This document shows positions 43,856-52,942 of a stretch of 64,000 bases of DNA, piece by piece (within the stretch, counting starts at the first letter, position 1; every line of letters starts with the position of its first letter). The notes under the pieces were generated by a model. That model saw only the letters and a list, made by a program, of their open reading frames with translations, searched no databases and was not told the DNA's origin. Made by a program: the position numbers and the translations under genes. This DNA comes from Shimazuella alba (GTDB lineage Bacteria; Bacillota; Bacilli; Thermoactinomycetales; Thermoactinomycetaceae), in assembly GCF_009831235.1 (NCBI RefSeq), contig NZ_WUUL01000014.1:1-64000 (forward strand). The letters run 5' to 3'.

Positions 43856-46207
43856 GTGGAACAATCGTCATGGAATACATTGGAATATACGACGATAAAA
43901 CAAATGATTAAAGATCTTGCAGCAACTTCACTGGGGCAAGAGGAAATTGAAGCAATCGAGCCTTCTGCTAATTTTCATCAAGTGGAACAACAATTACAAA
44001 TAACGGCAGAGGCAATGGATTTTATGCGTCTACGTGGAGAAATATCGCTGTATGGTTTGGAAGATATCCGTAGCGCGTTAAAGCGTGTAGCAAAAGGAAG
44101 TATTTTGCAAGTAGAAGAATGTTGGGATATAGCGACGACGATCCATGCTGGTCGACAGATAAAATCAGCCATGCGCCAACTTCCAGAAGAGAGCGCTCCT
44201 CTACCTTATTTGCGTAAGAACTGTGAACAGATAACTAGCTTAGACGAGCTAGAAGAAGAAATAAAGCGATGTGTAAACGAAGACTTAGAAGTAAAAAGTA
44301 CAGCAAGTGAAGATCTTCGTGCCATTCGGCAAAAGTTAGTAACAGGCAGGCAGCGAATTCAAGAAACGCTGCAACAGATGCTCCGTTCTGCTCGTATTCA
44401 AAAGATGTTACAAGAATCTCTGATTACGATTCGCAATGACCGCTATGTGATCCCCATCAAAGCAGAGTATCGGGGTTCTTTAGCTGGTATGATCCATGAT
44501 CAATCAGCTTCAGGCGCAACTTTGTACATAGAACCAGCATCCGTGGTAGCTCTCAATAATCAGCTTCGTACATGGGAACTGGAAGAATCCAGAGAAATCG
44601 ATAAAATACTAGCTGCTTTATCGAATTTAGTGGCAGAAGTGACAGTCGAATTAGCCCAAAATGTAGCGATCTTAGGGGAAATAGATGGCTTATTTGCCAA
44701 AGCCGAGTTTGCTAGAAGACAGCGAGCGATGGTTCCCAAGTTGACGAAAACTGGTCCGCTTACGTTGAAACAAGCTCGACACCCCTTGTTGGATAGAGAA
44801 ATAGCTGTACCCATCGATATTGTACTTGGTAATGATACACAAGCGATCATCATTACCGGACCAAACACAGGCGGCAAAACTGTCAGCTTAAAAACAGTAG
44901 GCTTGCTTGCATTGATGACCCAAAGTGGTTTTCCGATTCCGGCACAAGATGGGACAATCATGCCAGTGTACAGTGGGGTTTATGCGGATATCGGTGATGA
45001 ACAGAGTATTGAACAAAGTTTGAGTACGTTTTCCAGTCACATGACAAAAATTGTCCGCATCTTAAACGAAATCGATCATCGTAGTTTGGTTTTGTTTGAC
45101 GAATTGGGAGCTGGAACCGATCCAACAGAAGGTGCTGCAATGGCGGTGGCCATTTTAAATCACGTTTTGCAAAAAGGTTGCTCCATCGTAGCGACTACCC
45201 ACTATAGTGAGTTGAAAGTTTTTGCACATACGCATCCGTATGCAGTTAATGCAAGTGTACAGTTTGATGTGGAGACGCTTCGTCCTACCTATAAATTGGA
45301 AGTTGGAGTTCCGGGAGAATCCAATGCTTTCTCTATTGCCAAAAGGTTGGGCTTATCTGAAGCAATTATTGAAGCTGCGAAGGAAGAAATATCCCAAGAA
45401 GAAAGCAGACTAGAAGAAGTCATCACATCACTTGCAAAAGCAAAACGAGAAGCAGAAGACGAAGGAAACAAAGCACAACATCTGCGTGAAGAAGCAGAGA
45501 AATTGTACCAAGATGTACGAGAGAAATGGCAGTTGTGGGAAGAAGAAAAATTCCAGCTACAAGAAAAAGCGAGACAAGAAGCGCGTTCAATAGTAAACAA
45601 AGCAACACGAGAAGCGGATGAAGTGTTAACAGAGCTACGTGCGTGGGCGAAAGAGCGCCCGCAAGATGTGAAAGAGCACAAGCTATCAGAAGCTAGGAGT
45701 AGATTGGAAAAAGCTAATCCTGGTGTTACACTAGTTGCACCTGCGGAAACCTTTGCACCTGAGACAGCAGTTTTATCAGTAGGTGATGAAGTGAAAGCCA
45801 AAAGTTTTGGTCAAAAAGGCACGGTTGTAGAAGTGCTCGCTGGTGATCAATACCGAGTTCAAGTTGGTTCTCTCAAGTTGGTATTGGATCGATCAGGGTT
45901 AACCAAACTAAAATCAAGTGCTGCTGCTACCAAACCAATCGCATCTGTACGGAGTCGATCTTTTGTGAAATCGGAGATTGATCTAAGAGGTAAGTTAGTG
46001 GAAGAAGCTTTGATGGATATAGAAAAATACTTGGATGATGCGATCCTTGCAGGTTTTAAACAAGTTCATCTTATTCATGGAAAAGGCACAGGTGCACTGC
46101 GCAAAGGAGTACATGCTTATCTTGCAAAACACAGGCGGGTTGCCACTTTTCGAAATGGTGAATACAGCGAGGGTGGATTGGGAGTTACAGTGGTAGAATT
46201 AAAGTGA
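43856..46207 (+). CDS. mutS2: Endonuclease MutS2
   Basis: MutS2 suppresses homologous recombination and rescues collided ribosomes in Bacillus. The 783-residue product has the MutS core/lever region, Walker A GPNTGGKTVS, Walker B LVLFDELGAGTDPTEGAA, a coiled coil (residues about 510-620) and a C-terminal Smr nuclease domain (IDLRGKLVEEALMDIEKYL ... HGKGTGALRKGV). GTG 43856 follows GGAGGTG by 7 nt. A TATAAT box is at 43818-43823. Confidence 0.95.
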   Translation: MEQSSWNTLEYTTIKQMIKDLAATSLGQEEIEAIEPSANFHQVEQQLQITAEAMDFMRLRGEISLYGLEDIRSALKRVAKGSILQVEECWDIATTIHAGRQIKSAMRQLPEESAPLPYLRKNCEQITSLDELEEEIKRCVNEDLEVKSTASEDLRAIRQKLVTGRQRIQETLQQMLRSARIQKMLQESLITIRNDRYVIPIKAEYRGSLAGMIHDQSASGATLYIEPASVVALNNQLRTWELEESREIDKILAALSNLVAEVTVELAQNVAILGEIDGLFAKAEFARRQRAMVPKLTKTGPLTLKQARHPLLDREIAVPIDIVLGNDTQAIIITGPNTGGKTVSLKTVGLLALMTQSGFPIPAQDGTIMPVYSGVYADIGDEQSIEQSLSTFSSHMTKIVRILNEIDHRSLVLFDELGAGTDPTEGAAMAVAILNHVLQKGCSIVATTHYSELKVFAHTHPYAVNASVQFDVETLRPTYKLEVGVPGESNAFSIAKRLGLSEAIIEAAKEEISQEESRLEEVITSLAKAKREAEDEGNKAQHLREEAEKLYQDVREKWQLWEEEKFQLQEKARQEARSIVNKATREADEVLTELRAWAKERPQDVKEHKLSEARSRLEKANPGVTLVAPAETFAPETAVLSVGDEVKAKSFGQKGTVVEVLAGDQYRVQVGSLKLVLDRSGLTKLKSSAAATKPIASVRSRSFVKSEIDLRGKLVEEALMDIEKYLDDAILAGFKQVHLIHGKGTGALRKGVHAYLAKHRRVATFRNGEYSEGGLGVTVVELK

Positions 46208-46217
46208 GGGAAAAAGT

Positions 46218-46304
46218 ATGAAGTATTTACCTCCCATTTTGGGCGGGTTCTCCCTGCTCTTTTTGGTTATTGGAATCCTATGGTTCTATTATCATGCAAC
46301 ATAA
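46218..46304 (+). CDS. 28-residue single-pass membrane microprotein
   Basis: MKYLPPILGGFSLLFLVIGI and on to WFYYHAT consists of one transmembrane helix with a short polar end. It starts 8 nt after GTGAGGG, within 11 nt of the mutS2 stop, and ends 37 nt before the next gene, so it is likely in the same operon. No name is given. Confidence 0.55.
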   Translation: MKYLPPILGGFSLLFLVIGILWFYYHAT

Positions 46305-46341
46305 TGAATCGATAGACACAGCAAATCGAAGGTGACACATA

Positions 46342-47283
46342 GTGAAAATTGGTTATCGAATTTTAAAAACAGCTTTTGGAGCTGGCATTTCGATCGCTAT
46401 CGCTCAACTACTTCAACTCACTTTTTATGCATCAGCTGGTACAGTTACTATGTTGTGTATCCAACGGACAAGGAAAAAATCGTATGAAATCGCATGGCAA
46501 CGTTTTTTAGCTTGTTTGATTGGTTTAAGTGTTGCAGCTGCTATGTTTACTGTTTTTGGCTACCATCCTTGGACAATCATTCTTATTATCCTCATCAGCA
46601 TTCCGTTGATGATTCGTTTTAAAGCGAAAGAAAGTGTTATTGCTAGTTCTGTTTTTATCTTCCATCTATATGTACTAAAACATATCACATGGTCATTGAT
46701 CTTAAACGAATTAGCATTGATGGTAATCGGGGTAAGCGTTGCTCTCTTGTTAAATTTATTCATGCCAAGTGCTGATCAAGAGTTACGTCGATTTCAACAA
46801 AAGATCGAGGAAAATTTTCGGATCATTTTTCATGAGATGTCTCAGTATTTACGTGTTGGAGATCATGATTGGAATGAAATGGAGATGGTGGAAACAGGTC
46901 GCTTGCTAAAAGAAGCGAAGGAGCGATCCGTCCACAATGTGGAAAATCGCTTTGATGAAGAGGAACTATGGTTTTATCGTTATTTCCAGATGCGAGATAA
47001 GCAATTTGATGTACTGGATCACTTGCTCCCACATATCACCTCTTTCCATCCCTATAGCGATCATGGAGAAAAACTCGCTGATTTTTTGGATGAAATAGCG
47101 GAAGGGATTCATTCTGGCAACACAGCTGAAGTCTATCTGGATAAGTTAGACAAAATGAATGAAGAGTACCGAAAGATGCCTTTGCCTCAAACCGAAGAAG
47201 AATTTGATATGAGAGCAGTATTATTTCTGATTATGAATGAAATACGGCGTTATTTGACGATCAAAAAAAGTTTAGCAAAGTAA
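46342..47283 (+). CDS. Aromatic acid exporter (ArAE/DUF939) family membrane protein
   Basis: The 313-residue protein has five or six N-terminal transmembrane segments (GAGISIAIAQLLQLTFYASAG ... ) with the family's Arg/Lys turn (CIQRTRKKS) and a cytosolic C-terminal helical domain (ArAE_1_C). It is related to YqjA-type proteins of Bacillus. The transported substrate is unknown. The start is GTG 46342 after GAAGGTG. Confidence 0.85.
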   Translation: MKIGYRILKTAFGAGISIAIAQLLQLTFYASAGTVTMLCIQRTRKKSYEIAWQRFLACLIGLSVAAAMFTVFGYHPWTIILIILISIPLMIRFKAKESVIASSVFIFHLYVLKHITWSLILNELALMVIGVSVALLLNLFMPSADQELRRFQQKIEENFRIIFHEMSQYLRVGDHDWNEMEMVETGRLLKEAKERSVHNVENRFDEEELWFYRYFQMRDKQFDVLDHLLPHITSFHPYSDHGEKLADFLDEIAEGIHSGNTAEVYLDKLDKMNEEYRKMPLPQTEEEFDMRAVLFLIMNEIRRYLTIKKSLAK

Positions 47284-47410
47284 GAAGAAAATAATAGATG
47301 CGACTTGGCATAAGGGTGTGTTCGACTGCTTTTATCTCAAATAAGATAAATGAATGTTAGGTATAGATCATAGGATGAGAGAGATGGACAAGAGATGAGG
47401 AGGAACCTCT

Positions 47411-48979
47411 ATGGATCGTTTTCTTGGTGATGAAAATGAAAAATTAAGTAGCATGCTGCTAGCATTGAGTGAAGCGATGTGGAACGTAAATACAACCGGT
47501 GAAGAAAAATGGCAGAAAGCAGAGATGGAAGCGGAAAAAGCTTATCGGCAATATGTTTCCAATAAAGAGCGTTTTGAGAAATTAAAAGTATTACAAAAGG
47601 AATCTGCACCAGACAGCCTAAATGCACGACAAGTAGAACGCTTATATCAAGATGCATTCTCGAACCAAATTTCACCCGAGATTATCCATGAACTTGTGCA
47701 ACTATCATCGACCTTGAGCAATCAATTTAACACATTCCGGGCAAAAATAGACAGCAAAGAAGTAACAGAGAATATGGTACGGGAAACACTTTTAAAAAGC
47801 ACCGATGTAACACACCGAGAAAAAGTTTGGCATGCGAGTAAACAAATCGGGAAAGAAGTAGAAGAAGGTTTACTTCAACTCGTAAAACTTCGAAATAAAG
47901 CTGCGCAATCGCTCGGGTACAATGATCACTATGAGATGTCCTTTGAATTAGCAGAATTAAATTTAGAAGAAGTCTTTGCTATTTTTGAAGATCTGATCAA
48001 ACAAACGGAAGAACCTTTTCGCCGAGTAAAAGCAGAGTTAGATGATGAATTAAGACAGCAATATGGTATCACAGACAAAGTGTTATATCCTTGGCACTAT
48101 CATGATCCATTTTTTCAAGAAGCCCCGTCTATCCCAGGAACAGATCTAACTCCACAACTAGAAGGGAAAAATATCGAGCAACTCACGATTGATACTTTTT
48201 CTTCTTTAGGAATGGAGATCCGAGATCTATTGGTAAAAAGCGATTTATACGAACGACCAAACAAAAACCAACATGCTTTTTGTTTGGATATGGATCGTCA
48301 GGGCGATGTGAGAGTTCTTTGCAATATTCAATCCAATCAATACTGGCTGGAAACGATGCTCCATGAATTTGGTCATGCAGTGTATGACAAATATGTAGAC
48401 CGCAAGCTGCCTTTTATTATTCGTACTCATGCCCACATTTTCACAACAGAAGCAGTAGCAATGTTTTTTGGTCGCATGGCAAAAGAAGAAGAATGGTTAC
48501 ATAAATTTATGGGCTTATCTAAAGAGCAGTTAGCTTCTTGGATGCCATTGCAACAAAAGATGCAACAGCGGAAAATGTTGATCATGGCTCGATGGATTAT
48601 GACATTTGTCTTCTTCGAAAGAGAGCTGTATCGCAATCCCGATCAAGATCTCAATAGACTATGGTGGAAACTGGTGAAAGATATTCAAGGAGTTGAGCCT
48701 CCAAACGATCAAGACTACCCACATTGGGCTGCAAAGATTCACTTTACGATTGCTCCTGTTTACTACCAAAACTACTTGCTTGGTGAATTGATGGCTTCTC
48801 AGATGCATTACTACATTCAAGAGCATGTTTCTTCTGAAATATTTACGGAGCAAACCGGGCGATTTTTCATTGAGAAAGTATTCCAACCTGGAGATAAAAC
48901 AGATTGGAGAGAATTGATTCAATCTGCTACGGGAGAGTCCTTAAATCCGGCATACTTTGTCAAACAATTTGTGTTATAA
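47411..48979 (+). CDS. M2/M3-type zinc metallopeptidase
   Basis: The 522-residue soluble peptidase has the zinc motif HEFGH (MLHEFGHAVYDKYV) and a downstream Glu ligand in TTEAVAMFFGRM. N-terminal features (LRNKAAQSLGYNDHYEMSFELAELN) resemble the M2 (ACE-like) bacterial peptidases more than oligoendopeptidase F. It has no signal peptide, so it is cytosolic. ATG 47411 follows GAGGAGGAA. The -10 of the following small unit K overlaps its stop codon. Confidence 0.85.
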   Translation: MDRFLGDENEKLSSMLLALSEAMWNVNTTGEEKWQKAEMEAEKAYRQYVSNKERFEKLKVLQKESAPDSLNARQVERLYQDAFSNQISPEIIHELVQLSSTLSNQFNTFRAKIDSKEVTENMVRETLLKSTDVTHREKVWHASKQIGKEVEEGLLQLVKLRNKAAQSLGYNDHYEMSFELAELNLEEVFAIFEDLIKQTEEPFRRVKAELDDELRQQYGITDKVLYPWHYHDPFFQEAPSIPGTDLTPQLEGKNIEQLTIDTFSSLGMEIRDLLVKSDLYERPNKNQHAFCLDMDRQGDVRVLCNIQSNQYWLETMLHEFGHAVYDKYVDRKLPFIIRTHAHIFTTEAVAMFFGRMAKEEEWLHKFMGLSKEQLASWMPLQQKMQQRKMLIMARWIMTFVFFERELYRNPDQDLNRLWWKLVKDIQGVEPPNDQDYPHWAAKIHFTIAPVYYQNYLLGELMASQMHYYIQEHVSSEIFTEQTGRFFIEKVFQPGDKTDWRELIQSATGESLNPAYFVKQFVL

Positions 48980-49031
48980 TGCGACGGAAGGTAGACAAAA
49001 AGAACCTTCACCCAACTAACTAAGGGAAATA

Positions 49032-49361
49032 ATGAATACTAGCGTTGAACCGAATTCTGTAAAGATGAAGGCATACAAGCTTTCTGGGGCTTGGCAAATG
49101 TACATTAGTCCGAAGCTTCCAAAGTCTCGACGACCTGTAATTAATAAAAACTCTGCTCCTAACCATCGAGGAGAAAGTAGCGGTGCAGAGGGTACACCGG
49201 TCATCATTCGGCACTGTTATGACCTTGTACGAAAGGAAAATGAAATTACGTTTACCCTTCATAAGGGTGGTATGGTTCAGGTGGGCGATACCACCCAGTA
49301 TTGTGCAGGTGGTGGAGATACTTACGTAACAATTCGTGCGACCAACGAGAAGTTTGATTAA
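49032..49361 (+). CDS. Small orphan gene (unit K)
   Basis: The product is 109 residues, basic N-terminal half, beta-rich second half (EITFTLHKGGMVQVGDTTQY). No signal or known motif. An extended -10 (TGTTATAAT, 48972-48980) overlaps the stop codon of the upstream peptidase. GGGAAATA precedes ATG 49032. AAG-rich codons but moderate G+C. A hairpin with 13-bp arms follows the stop. Confidence 0.68.
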   Translation: MNTSVEPNSVKMKAYKLSGAWQMYISPKLPKSRRPVINKNSAPNHRGESSGAEGTPVIIRHCYDLVRKENEITFTLHKGGMVQVGDTTQYCAGGGDTYVTIRATNEKFD

Positions 49362-49369
49362 TCCCTGAT

Positions 49370-49399
49370 TCCGAGTGGTGTTAAAAAACACCACTCGGA
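49370..49399 (+). other. Hairpin 3' of unit K
   Basis: Perfect 13-bp arms TCCGAGTGGTGTT / AACACCACTCGGA, 4-nt loop, then TGACC. There is no U-tract. A second, normal terminator (ACCTAGAAGCTATACCTTCTAGGT region then TTTTTTG, about 49418-49446) lies further on. Confidence 0.8.
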
Positions 49400-49497
49400 T
49401 GACCATATGAAATTAACCTAGAAGCTATACCTTCTAGGTTTTTTGATGTTTATAAATGGAAAAATGAATTCAGTAAATCCAGTAAAGCATAAAATCA

Positions 49498-49526
49498 TTT
49501 ACAAACCGATAGTCGGTATATATAAT
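49498..49526 (+). promoter_or_regulatory. Promoter with TetR operator in the spacer
   Basis: TTTACA (49498-49503), 17-nt spacer, TATAAT (49521-49526). The spacer holds the palindrome ACCGA-TAG-TCGGT (49505-49517), the usual form and position of a TetR-family operator, directly upstream of a TetR-family gene. Autoregulation is likely. Confidence 0.75.
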
Positions 49527-49549
49527 AGATAAGAGCAGGAGGAAAATTT

Positions 49550-50143
49550 ATGAAGCAAGAAGAAAGACGTTCCCAAACAAAAAAATTATTATTAGATACT
49601 GTAAAATCACTTATTCAAACAAAAGGATGCAATCTAGTCACAATGGCTGACATCATGGAGCTATCCGGTTTATCCAAAGGAGCTATCTTTCATTATGTAA
49701 AAAGCAAGGATGAGTTATTTGCTTGGGTACTACAGGATCGGTTGGAACAAATAAATATGCAGTTTACCCAAAATGTAGACAGTAGTAATCCCACTTTTGA
49801 GCAGCCAATGGAGCAAATCGCAAATCATTTGTGGCAGCTGGAAGACGACAGCGATATAGCTAATCAGGTTTTGATTTATCTCATGAGCAAAGCACAACTA
49901 CCCTTTGTTTCTAAAGTATTAACACAATTTTATGAACAGTCTATTTCGTATTCCGAAAGATGGATTAAAGAAGGGCAATCACATGGAGTGATTTCAAAAG
50001 AGTTACATGCAACCAAAAAAGCTGAAATGTTTGTGCTGTTATCTTTTGGGTTCCGTTTACGATCTACCATCCAAACAACGGATGAAAGTTTTGGAATACA
50101 AGACTACATCTCGTTTATCCATCAACAACTGCAAGGAAAATAG
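49550..50143 (+). CDS. TetR/AcrR-family transcriptional regulator
   Basis: The 197-residue repressor has the N-terminal helix-turn-helix (NLVTMADIMELSGLSKGAIFHYVKSKDELF) and a helical ligand-binding domain. It is 17 nt upstream of the DoxX-like gene, and both sit behind the palindromic promoter, so it probably represses this operon. The ligand is unknown. ATG 49550 follows AGGAGG. Confidence 0.9.
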   Translation: MKQEERRSQTKKLLLDTVKSLIQTKGCNLVTMADIMELSGLSKGAIFHYVKSKDELFAWVLQDRLEQINMQFTQNVDSSNPTFEQPMEQIANHLWQLEDDSDIANQVLIYLMSKAQLPFVSKVLTQFYEQSISYSERWIKEGQSHGVISKELHATKKAEMFVLLSFGFRLRSTIQTTDESFGIQDYISFIHQQLQGK

Positions 50144-50160
50144 AGTACGGAGGGGTTAAT

Positions 50161-50595
50161 ATGGCACCATTTATAGCATTGGTGGTATCTTTTGTCTTTT
50201 TTCGAACAATAGGTTTTGCTGGGGTCGATTACTTTAATGAGTGGCACACTTCTCTGCAAGTAGCAGTCGCGATGATGTTTTTGTTAACTGCTTCTGCGCA
50301 TTGGGGAAAACGAAGAGAAGATTTGATTCGCATGGTTCCTACTTCTTTTCCAAGGCCAGACATCTTGGTTACAGTGACAGGTTGGCTAGAGATAATAGGT
50401 GCAATTGGTATCGTAATTCCTCAAACATCCATGTTTGCTTCTCTAGGTTTAGCCATTATGTTGATCGCAATGTTTCCGGCTAATATAAGAGCAGCACGAG
50501 AAGGTTTAACAATTGGAGGGAAACCTACGCCAAAAATAGTAGCTCGTACTCTATTACAGATCATATTTTTGATAGCGGTATTATTAGCTGGTTAG
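50161..50595 (+). CDS. DoxX-like family membrane protein
   Basis: The 144-residue product has four transmembrane helices with a DoxX/YphA-like pattern (WLEIIGAIGIVIPQTSMFASLGLAIMLIAMFPANI). It is the second gene of the TetR operon. DoxX proteins act in redox or detoxification contexts; the particular role is unknown. Confidence 0.8.
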   Translation: MAPFIALVVSFVFFRTIGFAGVDYFNEWHTSLQVAVAMMFLLTASAHWGKRREDLIRMVPTSFPRPDILVTVTGWLEIIGAIGIVIPQTSMFASLGLAIMLIAMFPANIRAAREGLTIGGKPTPKIVARTLLQIIFLIAVLLAG

Positions 50596-50608
50596 GTTGA
50601 AGGGGTTT

Positions 50609-50635
50609 GTCGCTGTTCTTATTCAGAACAGCGAC
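50609..50635 (-). other. Hairpin 3' of unit L
   Basis: Perfect 11-bp arms GTCGCTGTTCT / AGAACAGCGAC, 5-nt loop. On the minus strand it is followed by AAACCCC, with no U-tract. It also lies just after the convergent DoxX-like gene. Confidence 0.75.
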
Positions 50636-50651
50636 GATTGGAATTGGGGAG

Positions 50652-50963
50652 TTAACGCTCTAGTTTTGCAATCATTTGTTGAAGTGAGGTTCGCATCGCT
50701 TCAACATGATTGCTCCAGCTTGACTTCGGTCCAATCTCTCGCAGGTGTTTGATGAATCTGAGAAAAACAGTTGCATCCAATCCGGGAGGTCGTTGGTTTT
50801 CTGGTGAGCTCCAGATTGGTTCCAAGGTTTTGAGTATAAGATCCAATCCACCTCTAGTGATGGGATCAAGCTTATGCCTGTTAGGCCATTGTGGTGACAA
50901 CTTACTCAGTTGTGAAGCAGCTTCTTCTAGCAGTTTTACACCATCTTGGTTAGAAAGAGACAT
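50652..50963 (-). CDS. Small orphan gene (unit L)
   Basis: The product is 103 residues (MSLSNQDGVKLLEEAASQL...), all-helical with a Pro/Trp-containing middle (PQWPNRHKLDP, PENQRPPGLD). No motif known. I start at ATG 50963; the frame extends to 51032 but runs into the promoter (TTGTTC, 17 nt, TATAAT at about 51000-51028). Composition is close to the host, so it looks older or less foreign. A hairpin lies 16 nt after the stop. Confidence 0.62.
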   Translation of the reverse strand: MSLSNQDGVKLLEEAASQLSKLSPQWPNRHKLDPITRGGLDLILKTLEPIWSSPENQRPPGLDATVFLRFIKHLREIGPKSSWSNHVEAMRTSLQQMIAKLER

Positions 50964-51032
50964 ATTATTTTCCCAATTCAGCCTGTGTGACTTGTAAGTT
51001 ATTATATAGAAAATATTTTTTTGGAACAACAT

Positions 51033-51675
51033 TCGTAAAGGAATGGAGGGGAGGACGAACCAATTTCTACTTTTAATCGGTTTGTTTCTTTACACAGAAA
51101 GAAATCACTCGATTACCGTCCCATGAATAAGTATTTTTCATAAATGATATGATCTTTAAAAAAACGCAGCGACCGATCTATGTCTTTTTTCAGAAAGAAT
51201 ATCAATTGGTCGATTTATACTTAGGAGAAAATCCAGCTCGCTTAGCTAGGTCCAAATTGAGTAGGTGTTCGCTTGATCTAGATCGTTTTTTTGCAATGCT
51301 GGTTCTGCCGGTCTTGGGGAGCAAGGTGAGGTATCCGCAGACGGCGGTCGCCATTATTTTTTTGTATTCAGAAGACCGAATATGTTCGTCTTTGACAGTC
51401 TTCTCTATATATCCCATCTCCTCATAGTTGTATGAGCCAAATATAGGGCTCTTCCTTCATTTCTATTAGGTCTCAAAAGCATATCAACTACAAAGGGCAT
51501 AAGGGATATTGCCAACAAGGGAGTTTCATCAAAAAAATAGGCAACGGATGGAACGATCTTGTTTCTTTATGACGTATAAAATAAAAAACACCTGTGTCAG
51601 GTGCCTAAGTGATTGATCCTCAAAACCTAAACCATTTATCCTAAGTATACTTCTAGTTGAGATTCACCTATATTT
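51033..51675. other. Intergenic debris with a short G+C-rich fragment
   Basis: No intact gene. At 51298-51357 a short fragment (minus strand, ATGGCGACCGCC ... ) is clearly G+C-rich and reads MATAVCGYLTLLPKTGRTSI before reverting abruptly to AT-rich sequence, probably the remains of another foreign small gene. A terminator-like CACCTG / CAGGTG hairpin lies at about 51589-51605. Confidence 0.45.
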
Positions 51676-51890
51676 CTACTTCAAGCGCTTGACCTCACAC
51701 ACGTCAGTCATCGTGTTCATATCTCGGAGAGTTCGCGGCTGGTTAATCTTGAGATCCACCACATTGTCCAGCATTTCCTTATTTTTGATGATCGACACAC
51801 CAAAATTGGTAATGTAGAGGATATAGCCTTCAGCTAGTAATTTTAAGATGGGACTTGATTTCCCATCGCTTGAACAGCAACCTTAGGCAT
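51676..51890 (-). pseudogene. Small orphan gene (unit M), frameshifted
   Basis: ATG 51890 (AAAGGA upstream; extended -10 TGCTAGAAT at about 51940-51948, the same as unit A) starts MPKVAVQAM. A one-base change near 51862 then shifts to KSSPILKLLAEGYILYITN, VSIIKNKEMLDNVVDLKIN and ends TDVCEVKRLK at TAG 51676. In total about 70 codons. The second part has AAG/GAG/GTG-type codons of the set. I see no strong hairpin after it. Confidence 0.55.
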
Positions 51891-52221
51891 GCGGAAATCC
51901 TTTCGTCGGAAGACAGATAGTTCTGTCTAATTGTATTCTAGCACAGACATAGTAATCTTCCTATCTACCTGATCACCTTCATGCCTCCTATTTATTCACT
52001 CTGTATGGGGTAGGGAGACGAATGAAAGCACAAACATATCAACTTAAGCTTTCGCACAGGGGAAGAGATCATTGGTGTAAAAATGAATTGGCAATTATCG
52101 GCTGAAAGGGTAATGCAAAATAGAGATACTTGGAAAGATGTGGGAAGAGTTGAATCGAACTATTCCGCTCAATAAAAGATAAAATAAAATAAATCCCCTT
52201 ATAAACAGGGGATTTTCCTTC
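51891..52221. other. Intergenic, no recognisable gene
   Basis: Contains the unit M promoter and a short frame (MNWQLSAERVMQNRDTWKDV, about 52084-52175) without clear support. A terminator TCCCCTT / CAGGGGATTTTCC lies at about 52192-52218, next to the convergent ubiX-like gene. Confidence 0.4.
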
Positions 52222-52794
52222 TTATTTATTTTCGCCCCAACGTTCTACCGTACCTGTATCAATCCCAAATAGATCTAGAGCTCGTCCCACGGTATGGTTG
52301 ATAATATCTTCTAAGGAGCGTGGACGAATATAAAAAGCAGGCACCGGAGGGGCGATGATGCCGCCGCTTTCTGTGATTGCAAGCATATTTTTGATGTGCG
52401 AAGTTGTAAGAGGTGTTTCCCGAAGGAGAAGGACTAATTTTCTTCGTTCTTTTAAAGCTACATCAGCAGCACGTGTTAAAAGGTTATCTGTAATAGTGTG
52501 CGCAATAGCAGACATTGTTTTAATGGAACAAGGAGCTACGATCATCCCCATCGTATGAAAGGATCCGCTTGATATGGCTGCACCGACATCTTGGATGCCA
52601 TAATTCACATCTGCTAACTTGCGCAATTCTTTTACCGACATATCAGTTTCATAGTGGAGTGTCATTTCAGCTGCTTTGGAAATAACCAAGTGACTTTCGA
52701 TTTCTAGTTTTCGTAATACCTCTAATATGCGAATGCCATAAATAACTCCAGTTGCTCCACTTATGCCGACAATTAAACGTTTTTGGTTACTCAT
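52222..52794 (-). CDS. UbiX-family flavin prenyltransferase
   Basis: The 190-residue enzyme has the UbiX start (LIVGISGATGVIYGIRILEVLR), the SSGSFHTMGMIVAPCSIKT motif and the RPRSLEDIINHTVGRALDLFG tail. It prenylates FMN to make the cofactor of UbiD-type decarboxylases. No ubiD neighbour is seen here. ATG 52794 follows AAAGAGG. Confidence 0.92.
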   Translation of the reverse strand: MSNQKRLIVGISGATGVIYGIRILEVLRKLEIESHLVISKAAEMTLHYETDMSVKELRKLADVNYGIQDVGAAISSGSFHTMGMIVAPCSIKTMSAIAHTITDNLLTRAADVALKERRKLVLLLRETPLTTSHIKNMLAITESGGIIAPPVPAFYIRPRSLEDIINHTVGRALDLFGIDTGTVERWGENK

Positions 52795-52909
52795 ATTTGA
52801 TCCTCTTTCGTATATGTAGATGTATTGCTATTATAACAACAAATAGCAAAGAGGATTTTTTCTTTTACTAGTAAAAATAATGGAAATATTATATTCATAA
52901 GAAAATAAA

Positions 52910-52942
52910 AGAGACGTACTTGCCTATAAGGCAGACGTCTAT
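52910..52942 (-). terminator. Terminator of 52939-53118
   Basis: On the minus strand AGACGT-CTGCC / GGCA-ACGTCT arms followed by CTTTTATTTTC. It overlaps the stop codon. Confidence 0.65.

Noticed and set aside
49032-49406. Minus-strand ORF opposite unit K
   Set aside because: It spans the hairpin and lacks a ribosome site; composition favours the plus-strand gene.
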